Assembly (NCBI GenBank): GCA_903909295.1
Contig: CAIVVG010000122.1
Span: 1 to 12,059 of the forward strand
Direction: 5' to 3'
DNA length: 12,059 nucleotides
Source of the DNA: an uncultured Chlamydiae bacterium
Lineage (GTDB): Bacteria; Chlamydiota; Chlamydiia; Chlamydiales; SM23-39
Shown here: in pieces, positions 1 to 5,243 of the stretch
How the letters are laid out: every line of letters starts with the position of its first letter
How positions within the stretch are numbered: position 1 is the first letter of the stretch
Notes under the pieces: model-generated
The model's input: only the letters and a program-made list of their open reading frames with translations
Databases searched by the model: none
Told to the model about the DNA's origin: nothing
Made by a program: the position numbers and the translations under genes

Positions 1-4
1 GGGT

Positions 5-59
5 TTTTCGGGACTAGATTAAGCCTTGCTTGAATTAGCCCCCGAAAATCCTTTTTTTT
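5..59 (+). terminator. Rho-independent terminator of an upstream gene
   Basis: TTTTCGGG (5-12) pairs perfectly with CCCGAAAA (41-48). Inside it, CTAGATTAAG and CTTGAATTAG extend the stem imperfectly around a short CCTTG loop. A run of eight T follows at 52-59. The T run on this side only means it ends transcription of a + strand gene lying before base 1. No gene is visible in 60-147. Confidence 0.8.
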
Positions 60-147
60 GTTAGTTTTGCAACTCCCTCTATAGAGAACCTTTGTGCGGA
101 AGCGCCGGGTTTAGTATTCGTATCGTTGGCGGATCAGCACAAATTGA

Positions 148-1998
148 CTAGCGAAATAGGCGCTGGAAGGCGGGGGCGAACTCTTCTTTCACCCACTCCT
201 CTGCGCAGCCTTTGCAGGTGATGGGCTCGTCTTTGCTGTCGGTCAGAGAGCGGAGGATGAGGTGTTGCGGGGCGAAGATATTGCGCCGGTTGGAAAAACG
301 GGCAATCATTTTGGCCTTGCCATTTTGGATCGAAAATTCATAGGGAGTTCTTCCCGCATTGTAGCGCGCTGTCACAGCAAAGGGCCACGTTGCCTCCCGA
401 AGGACGGAGGTCCCCTCTAGAAAGGCGACAGATCTACCTGCGATTGCGTCGATGAAGCTGGGAAAGATGTCGATTTGAGAGACCACAGACCTCTGGATGA
501 CGGGCCTGTTCCCCAGTTTTAGATACAAGGGGACGTGCATCTGTTGTTGGACGAGGTGGGAGTTGTGAAAGAGGTGGCCTTGTTCGAAAAATTCTTCGCC
601 GTGATCGCCGATAATCCCAATGAGAGCCTCTTCCTTTTGGGGAAGGGTGGACCAGAAACGACCAAAGAGGGCGTCGATATGGTGGATGGCGTTGCGGTAG
701 CGGTTTTTGATTTTTTCTACTCCCCCTCTGGATTGGTAGGCACTTAAGGGGGCAAACTCATGGGCGACGGGATTAAATACGGTGGCTTCCCTTTCAAGCC
801 AGCTATATCCAAAGTGGGTGGAATCTAAGAATACAATAAAGACTTGGCCCTCTTGATTCTCCGACTTCTGCAGTGCGGTCCTCAATGCCTCGACAGCTGC
901 TTGGTCGCTTTCAGCGGCTGTGATCTTTTCTCCATGAAGAAAGGAATGATGAGAGGTGAGTAGAGAGCGGTCCTCGCCAAATAAGAGTTCTTCCATCCCG
1001 TAGTAATTCAGATCTGCCGATGTATACAAATGGATCTGATACCCCCACTCTTTGAGCAGGCGGAGAGCGGGGCTCCCCATCGTCCACCCTTTTTCCTGGG
1101 TCTGGCGCCAGAGGTAAGCGTGCTGCGAGTGAAAAATAGAAAACCAGGAGATCTGAGACGCATTGCCGCCAGAGATCGCAAGATCGAAGTGGGTATTTTC
1201 GGCCCGAAACTGTGCCAAATGGGGAGCGATCTGCTCGGTGATAAAATCTTCCCGCAGACTCTCGATCACAAACAAGTAGAGGTTGGGTTTTTTTGTTAAA
1301 ACAACGTTCTCTTGGACTATTTTTCCCAGGACTTCTTCCTCAGACAGGGGCTCTTTGACCGTATAGGCCACTTCTGTTTGTGTGTTGGACGGTTGTAAAA
1401 AAGTGGTTTTCCAGGGGAGCAGGCGGGTGAGGGCGACATATTGGTCGGGTTGCATGACCCGTGACGTAGAGACGTCCCACAGAAAAAGGGAGGCTGGAAT
1501 ACAACAGAGAGCTTGGGCGACCCATTCGGGGTTCGTTTCTACGGAATACTGATTGGTCAGTCGGTAGGCGAGCATGCCGATGAAAGGGAGAAGGAGGAGG
1601 AAGAGAAAAAAACAGCCCCAAAACCAAAGGGGGACTCCCGAGGCCTCAAACATATAAATGAGGTTTTGAAGACTTTCGTCGAGGACAAAGCTGATGGTTT
1701 CCCAAATGCTTAAATCGAGGATGCGATTCATGAAAAAATCGCAGATGTGGAGGATGAAGAGGAGAAACGTGGCTCCGATAAAGGCATACAAGAACCGTTG
1801 TCCCAAAAGCCGTTCAATCCAGTGGCCGAAAACGATGAGGAGAACGACCTCTAGCGCGGCTTGCCCCATTGCATAGAGGAAGAAGAAGGAGCCGTCCAGC
1901 GGATTCTTCATGACGATGTTGCTGGCCGAGAGAAAAACCAGAGTGAGGAAAAAAATGCCGAAGTAAAAAAAGTTGATCGAAATAGGGGATCGGAACAT
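148..1998 (-). CDS. Inner-membrane sulfatase/phosphotransferase-superfamily protein, YejM (LapC)-like layout
   Basis: 616 residues. The N-terminal part holds five hydrophobic segments, at about residues 9-28, 37-58, 67-88, 123-145 and 160-174. A soluble sulfatase-fold domain follows from about residue 238 and should lie in the periplasm. Visible alkaline-phosphatase-superfamily landmarks are the first metal-ligand strand LFVIESLRED (E246), a nucleophile-region motif SGGNASQISWFSIF (S281 is the candidate nucleophile), STHFGYSW (H395) and GDHGEEFFEQGH (D465, H466, H475). Five helices plus a sulfatase domain of this size match YejM/PbgA/LapC, which controls LPS synthesis in enterobacteria. Phosphoethanolamine transferases and LtaS share the fold, so the substrate cannot be named. 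In a Gram-negative chlamydia an envelope-lipid role is likely (inference). The start is the only ATG before the first helix. It lies only 6 nt after a likely -10 box, with just a weak GGA in between. The gene is divergent from the HAD gene. Confidence 0.85.
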   Translation of the reverse strand: MFRSPISINFFYFGIFFLTLVFLSASNIVMKNPLDGSFFFLYAMGQAALEVVLLIVFGHWIERLLGQRFLYAFIGATFLLFILHICDFFMNRILDLSIWETISFVLDESLQNLIYMFEASGVPLWFWGCFFLFLLLLPFIGMLAYRLTNQYSVETNPEWVAQALCCIPASLFLWDVSTSRVMQPDQYVALTRLLPWKTTFLQPSNTQTEVAYTVKEPLSEEEVLGKIVQENVVLTKKPNLYLFVIESLREDFITEQIAPHLAQFRAENTHFDLAISGGNASQISWFSIFHSQHAYLWRQTQEKGWTMGSPALRLLKEWGYQIHLYTSADLNYYGMEELLFGEDRSLLTSHHSFLHGEKITAAESDQAAVEALRTALQKSENQEGQVFIVFLDSTHFGYSWLEREATVFNPVAHEFAPLSAYQSRGGVEKIKNRYRNAIHHIDALFGRFWSTLPQKEEALIGIIGDHGEEFFEQGHLFHNSHLVQQQMHVPLYLKLGNRPVIQRSVVSQIDIFPSFIDAIAGRSVAFLEGTSVLREATWPFAVTARYNAGRTPYEFSIQNGKAKMIARFSNRRNIFAPQHLILRSLTDSKDEPITCKGCAEEWVKEEFAPAFQRLFR

Positions 1999-2004
1999 AA
2001 TTCC

Positions 2005-2032
2005 ACTATAGAAAAAATCTATTTTTAGTCTA
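2005..2032 (-). promoter_or_regulatory. Likely sigma70-type promoter of the sulfatase gene
   Basis: Read on the minus strand: TAGACT (2032-2027; 4/6 to TTGACA), a 16-nt spacer, then TATAGT (2010-2005; 5/6 to TATAAT). Only 6 nt separate the -10 box from the ATG at 1998, so the transcript would begin at or next to the start codon (leaderless). This was read by eye. Confidence 0.45.
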
Positions 2033-2044
2033 TTCTTTTTCTTT

Positions 2045-2713
2045 ATGAGATGGATTCACAAGTTTCAGCTTTTCCTGTTCGACTTTGATGGGCTCCTCGT
2101 GAACACAGAAGCGATTCACTACCAGGCTTATATCGACCTGCTCCGCCAAGAGGGGATCCTCCTCGATTGGAGTTTTAGCCGTTTTTGCGAATTGGCCCAC
2201 CTCAACGCAGTGGCTTTGAGGGACGCCCTTTACTCTGAGTATCCCCGTTTAGACCGGAATTGGGACCGACTGTATAGAGAAAAGAAGAGGCTCTATTTCG
2301 AATTGATTCAGAGCGGCAAGGTGGAGCTGATGCCCGGCGCAGAAAAGCTGCTGCGGGCGCTGGATGAGGCGAAGATCAAGAGATGCGTTGTGACCAATTC
2401 TTTTCGAGAGCAAATTGAGGTCATCCGAGCCCATAGTCCCGTTCTACAAACCATTCCCCATTGGATCACGCGGGAGAGCTACGAGCGGCCAAAACCCGCT
2501 CCCGACGGCTACCTCCAAGCGATTGCCCTCTATGGGGCCAAAGGGGACAAGCTCATTGGATTTGAGGATAGTCTTCGGGGCCTCGAGGCCCTCAAGCAAA
2601 CGCCGGCTCTCCCGGTCCTCATTTGCCCCTCCCATCACCCTCTGTTAGAGCTGGCTTTGGGAGAGGGTGGGGCACTCCATTTTGAGTCGCTGAGCTCGAT
2701 TGCCCTCGGTTAG
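2045..2713 (+). CDS. HAD-superfamily phosphatase (phosphoglycolate phosphatase / beta-phosphoglucomutase type)
   Basis: 222 residues, a normal length for a HAD subfamily I enzyme with an alpha-helical cap. All four HAD motifs are visible. Motif I is FDFDGLLVNTE, with nucleophile D13 and acid/base D15. Motif II is VVTNSF (T117). Motif III is RPKPAP (K150). Motif IV is IGFEDSLRGL (E174, D175). The cap lies between about residues 20 and 95. The family hydrolyses small phosphate esters or moves phosphate on sugars; the substrate cannot be read from sequence. C. trachomatis carries a gph-like HAD gene beside truA (from memory), and this is probably its counterpart. The ATG at 2045 has no Shine-Dalgarno sequence, being preceded only by a pyrimidine-rich run. 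The N-terminus cannot be moved far because motif I begins at residue 12. The stop overlaps the convergent beta-barrel gene by 4 bp. Confidence 0.85.
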   Translation: MRWIHKFQLFLFDFDGLLVNTEAIHYQAYIDLLRQEGILLDWSFSRFCELAHLNAVALRDALYSEYPRLDRNWDRLYREKKRLYFELIQSGKVELMPGAEKLLRALDEAKIKRCVVTNSFREQIEVIRAHSPVLQTIPHWITRESYERPKPAPDGYLQAIALYGAKGDKLIGFEDSLRGLEALKQTPALPVLICPSHHPLLELALGEGGALHFESLSSIALG

Positions 2714-3579
2714 AAGTAGCAGCCGACGCGTAGACGAGCTTCGTTCAACTGAAAAGAATCTCCCCACTGGCCGCGGTAGGTAGCAGAGATGAAGGGCCCC
2801 GCTTCAAATCGCGCCATGAGCTGGAATGACGTGCCCACAAAGTTTTGAGACTGTAGCCCTGAAGAGATTGTAAACTCTCCACTGCCGATGTCGACAAAAC
2901 TCAGTTGGGTGTTGGATCCGTACATCGCTTGTGTTCGGATATAGCTGATTTTTTGTCGGATGATTAACATCCCCCAGCTTTTATGCCAGTATTCAAAAAA
3001 ATTGAACCCAGGTTCTAGCCGAAACAGCCCGGAATTGAGGGCATTGTGATGGAAATTGGAAGTAGTGGGGCCGGTTTCGCTATAAGAATTTTGGAAATCA
3101 AAAATATATTGCGTTCTGACAAATGGCTCGACGGTCAACCAACGGGTAGCGTTCCAGTCGTAGCCAAAGTTCAGATAGGGATCGAAGCTGTACGAATGGA
3201 AGCTCCCTTTTGCGGTACCTGTCCCTAAGATGCGGTCCAGATGATTGAGCCCCATACACCCGATGAGGCCATATTCAACGAAAGTAGATCGGGGCATTTG
3301 AGCAACGCCGTGAATCACCGCCATGATCGTATTGGTATAGCCACCTGCTGTTGCTGTGGGTTCAAGGTTACTGCGTAGATAACCAGCGAATCCGCCGAGA
3401 GACCCATTAGAATAGAAAAAATCATACCCAAGTACCCCGGCATAACTATTCACAGTTTGACCTTGATCCGTAACTTGCTGATACACTCCTTTGGTCCATA
3501 GAGCGTTGTGATTTTTTTCTTTGGCTAAAATCAATGCGCTCCCGGTGGGAACAGGCTGCTTTTCGTCAGTTGCTTGCAC
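2710..3579 (-). CDS. Autotransporter-type outer-membrane beta-barrel (3' part of a split gene)
   Basis: 289 residues from a GTG; the frame is open upstream to 3606. The text looks like the C-terminal barrel of autotransporters. It opens with NALWTKGVYQQ, followed by alternating amphipathic strands rich in Tyr, Trp, Phe and Gly (for example SYAGVLGYDFF, GGFAGYLRS, FDPYLNFGYDW, WLTVEPFVRTQY). It ends in RLRVGCYF, and a terminal Phe is typical for recognition by the BAM complex. The size, about 280 residues, fits a 12-strand barrel. There is no signal peptide and no good ribosome site for the GTG, so as read it could not reach the outer membrane. The ORF immediately upstream has a signal peptide and lies one frame away, so the two are probably one gene broken by a frameshift, either a real mutation or a sequence error. 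A relation to chlamydial Pmp proteins is possible but not shown. Confidence 0.7.
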   Translation of the reverse strand: MQATDEKQPVPTGSALILAKEKNHNALWTKGVYQQVTDQGQTVNSYAGVLGYDFFYSNGSLGGFAGYLRSNLEPTATAGGYTNTIMAVIHGVAQMPRSTFVEYGLIGCMGLNHLDRILGTGTAKGSFHSYSFDPYLNFGYDWNATRWLTVEPFVRTQYIFDFQNSYSETGPTTSNFHHNALNSGLFRLEPGFNFFEYWHKSWGMLIIRQKISYIRTQAMYGSNTQLSFVDIGSGEFTISSGLQSQNFVGTSFQLMARFEAGPFISATYRGQWGDSFQLNEARLRVGCYF

Positions 3580-3593
3580 AAGAAAAGAGGGCT

Positions 3594-3926
3594 CTAAGCT
3601 GAAATACTACAAGTATTACAGTCCACAAGAAGAGACTGTCCAAGGTTAAGTATGCTAGCACAATTTCCGTTGTCCGAAGAAGGGGGACTATAACTGAACG
3701 AAGGGTCTGTAGTCCAGGACGGATCCAAAGTCGTGGCGGGCTCATTTTTACAAGCAGCCATACAGGAGTAGGCCATTTTGTCATATTGGAGTAAAGAGAG
3801 GCCCTCACCGCCCTTTAAGAGCTTGAGACAAGCTGTCAGACAGCATTCCTCCAAAGACTCACTACCAAATACCGGAGAGGTGGTCATGACAGATAGGAAC
3901 ATGGCTAAAATCGGTAGTTTGTTCAA
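3594..3926 (-). CDS. Secreted Cys-rich N-terminal segment (5' part of the split beta-barrel gene)
   Basis: 110 residues from the TTG at 3926. This start is chosen over the ATG at 3986 because AAAGGAG (3940-3934) lies 7 nt before it. It also gives a textbook signal peptide: NKL, a hydrophobic core ILAMFLSVM, then a likely cleavage after SPVFG. The ATG at 3986 lies 3 nt after the truA stop, has no ribosome site and would put 20 polar residues ahead of the signal. The mature part has two CX3C pairs, CLTAC and CMAAC, separated by about 22 residues. A linker rich in Ser, Pro and Asp follows, then GNC and CNTC near the end. Disulfide bonding in the periplasm or on the surface is likely (inference). 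The ORF stops at 3594, but the -1 frame is open from 3606 into the beta-barrel. I recognise no family for this segment. Confidence 0.65.
   Translation of the reverse strand: MNKLPILAMFLSVMTTSPVFGSESLEECCLTACLKLLKGGEGLSLLQYDKMAYSCMAACKNEPATTLDPSWTTDPSFSYSPPSSDNGNCASILNLGQSLLVDCNTCSISA
3597..3606 (-). other. Frameshift window joining the signal-peptide ORF to the beta-barrel ORF
   Basis: The upstream frame stays open to 3597 (stop TAG at 3596-3594). The barrel frame is open from 3606, just after a TAG at 3609-3607. A single -1 shift inside these 10 nt (around ATTTC) gives one continuous 405-residue product from the TTG at 3926 to 2710. No classic slippery heptamer and no long homopolymer is present, so a mutation or sequence error is more likely than programmed frameshifting or phase variation. 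Confidence 0.55.
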
Positions 3927-3954
3927 GTGAGGGCTCCTTTTATCCGTTTTTCCA

Positions 3955-3983
3955 ATTCTAGTTTGGGTTCCCTTTTTTGAAAA
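3955..3983 (-). promoter_or_regulatory. Likely promoter of the secreted/beta-barrel gene
   Basis: Minus strand: TTTTCA (3983-3978; 4/6), a spacer of exactly 17 nt, then TAGAAT (3960-3955; 5/6). The expected start site near 3948 leaves a leader of about 22 nt that contains AAAGGAG before the TTG at 3926. This supports the TTG start and places the ATG at 3986 upstream of the transcript. Confidence 0.5.
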
Positions 3984-3989
3984 CATTTT

Positions 3990-4718
3990 TTAGTACAACA
4001 CTTGGACGAGGAAAAGGGCTTGAGGGGGAGCGCTTCCTCCTGCGTTGCGTCGATCTTTGCTCTCTAAGATGTCCACCAATGCCCTCGGCTTCAGTTTGTG
4101 CGCTGCGACGTCGAGGAGGGTGCCGGTGATGTTGCGCACCATCTTGTACAAAAACCCTTCCCCCTCAAACTCTAAGCGGAGGCCCCCTTTTTGTAGGATG
4201 GGGTCAATGCGCCTTAAGGTGCGGACTGTGTCGGTGCAGGGGGTTCCTCGTTGGTTGGCGAAAGCGGCGAAATCATGAGTGCCGATGAGGAGAGCGGCCC
4301 CCTCTTGGAGGGCTTCTAGATCAAAAGGACCGAAGACGTGATGTCGGTAGAGTCGGACAAAGGGATCCATCACAGGATCGAGGTGGAGGTGGTAGTGGTA
4401 GATTTTTCCGGTGGCGCTGTAGCGGGCATGAAAGTCTGCTGCGACAGGTTCTATCTTGAGAACGCGGATATCAACAGGGAGGAGTGCGTTAAGGGAGAGG
4501 AGTAGACGGCCGATTTCTTGGTCGGTGTCAAAATGGGCGGTCTGTCCGAGAGCGTGAACGCCGGCGTCGGTCCTTCCTGAGCCGCTTAAGTTGATCGGGT
4601 GGCGTAGAGCCGTTTGTAGTGCACTTTGCACAAGGGGTTGGATGGCAGTCGAGTTGGCTTGTACTTGCCAGCCGCTGTAATGGGTTCCGTCATAAGAAAT
4701 GGTGATTTTATAGCGCAT
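3990..4718 (-). CDS. truA: tRNA pseudouridine(38-40) synthase TruA
   Basis: 242 residues, close to the usual length of bacterial TruA (about 245-270). The enzyme isomerises uridines 38-40 in the anticodon arm of many tRNAs. It acts as a dimer in the cytoplasm and needs no cofactor. The family signature is clear. The N-terminus YKITISYDGTHYSGWQ is followed by SGSGRTDAGVHALGQTAHF, where D51 is the catalytic aspartate. Later come DFHARYSATGKIYHYHL, GTHDFAAFAN and FEGEGFLYKMVRNITGTL, all standard TruA blocks. The start is fixed because the conserved block begins at residue 3. There is no Shine-Dalgarno sequence. Instead, the right arm of a terminator-like hairpin ends 4 nt before the ATG, which may limit expression. 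The gene follows SWIB on the same strand. Confidence 0.96.
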   Translation of the reverse strand: MRYKITISYDGTHYSGWQVQANSTAIQPLVQSALQTALRHPINLSGSGRTDAGVHALGQTAHFDTDQEIGRLLLSLNALLPVDIRVLKIEPVAADFHARYSATGKIYHYHLHLDPVMDPFVRLYRHHVFGPFDLEALQEGAALLIGTHDFAAFANQRGTPCTDTVRTLRRIDPILQKGGLRLEFEGEGFLYKMVRNITGTLLDVAAHKLKPRALVDILESKDRRNAGGSAPPQALFLVQVLY

Positions 4719-4722
4719 AGCA

Positions 4723-4757
4723 AAAGGCCCAGGAAAACAACATCCCCCCGGGCCTTT
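4723..4757 (-). terminator. Terminator hairpin after SWIB, directly before truA
   Basis: AAAGGCCC (minus strand 4757-4750) pairs with GGGCCTTT (4730-4723), and two more G-C pairs sit inside past one mismatch. The loop includes a T-rich stretch. The stem runs into TTTT and TGC before the truA ATG at 4718. It lies 16 nt after the SWIB stop. It probably ends most SWIB transcripts, and read-through would transcribe truA. The short U run makes it a modest terminator. Confidence 0.6.
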
Positions 4758-4773
4758 ATATCGTCGTCAAAAA

Positions 4774-5034
4774 TTAAGAGAGGTGTTTGTTGACCAGGCG
4801 TGTCATTTCAAACATGTTAACCGCTTTTTTGCCGCCGAAGATTTTTTGTAATTTGTCATCGGGGTTGATGTTGCGGCGGTTTTTTGCATCTTGCAAGCCA
4901 TGTTTTTTGATGTAGGCCCAGAGTTTCTTCGTCACTTCTGTACGAGGCATTGGTCCTTCACCAACTACTGCCGCAAGATCCTTGCTGCATTTCATGGGTT
5001 GCATAAATTTTGATGTTTTTGCTTTCGTTGCCAT
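4774..5034 (-). CDS. Stand-alone SWIB-domain protein
   Basis: 86 residues, nearly all one SWIB domain (about residues 10-85). It has a short basic N-terminus and the recognisable core GPMPRTEVTKKLWAYIKK, NRRNINPDDKLQKIFG and VNMFEMTRLVNKHL. In eukaryotes SWIB (related to MDM2 and to BAF60 of SWI/SNF) is a chromatin-associated protein-interaction fold. Among bacteria it is characteristic of Chlamydiota, which have a small free copy (CT460 in C. trachomatis, from memory) and another copy fused to topoisomerase I. A nucleoid or DNA-topology role in development is the usual guess; the function is unproven. AAAGGAG at 5050-5044 lies 9 nt before the ATG, a strong ribosome site. A terminator follows the stop. 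This gene is the best single phylum marker in the window. Confidence 0.93.
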   Translation of the reverse strand: MATKAKTSKFMQPMKCSKDLAAVVGEGPMPRTEVTKKLWAYIKKHGLQDAKNRRNINPDDKLQKIFGGKKAVNMFEMTRLVNKHLS

Positions 5035-5133
5035 GTTTCATTTCTCCTTTTGAAAAGGCTCGATTTCTAGTTCTCGGCTTTCATCCATCCAGGCATACTC
5101 TCCCAAACTTCATAGAGCCCTTAAAAGAAATCT

Positions 5134-5161
5134 TTTATCTCTGTTCCGGGTTAATAGTCAA
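5134..5161 (-). promoter_or_regulatory. Candidate promoter of the SWIB gene
   Basis: Minus strand: TTGACT (5161-5156; 5/6), a 16-nt spacer, then GATAAA (5139-5134; 4/6). This predicts a leader of roughly 95 nt before the ATG at 5034. Next to it on the upstream side lie an A8 run (5160-5167) and a T8 run (5179-5186). The start site has not been mapped and other boxes in this AT-rich stretch are possible. Confidence 0.4.
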
Positions 5162-5243
5162 AAAAAATCGTACAAGAGTTTTTTTTACGACCCCTTAACT
5201 TTCTCATATTCTACCGGATGGCTCTATTTTCTCCACGAGAAAA

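Noticed and set aside
60..147. Possible small RNA between the left terminator and the sulfatase stop
   Set aside because: CTCTATAGAG is palindromic, but no promoter, stable fold or tRNA features can be seen.
3566..3808. 80-residue minus-strand frame between the signal-peptide and barrel ORFs
   Set aside because: It is the third frame over the Cys-rich segment, with no ribosome site or homology signal.
5042..5057. CCTTTTGAAAAGG palindrome overlapping the SWIB ribosome site as an operator or RNA switch
   Set aside because: The usable RNA stem is only about 4 bp once a loop is allowed, too weak to support regulation.
5081..5113. 10-codon upstream ORF (MKFGRVCLDG) in the SWIB leader
   Set aside because: It has AAGG before it, but such short frames arise by chance and the leader itself is only predicted.
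5160..5186. A8 and T8 runs about 19 bp apart as a regulatory palindrome or terminator
   Set aside because: There is no GC stem, so it is not a terminator. At most it is curved DNA near a promoter; the runs may be chance in an AT-rich spacer.
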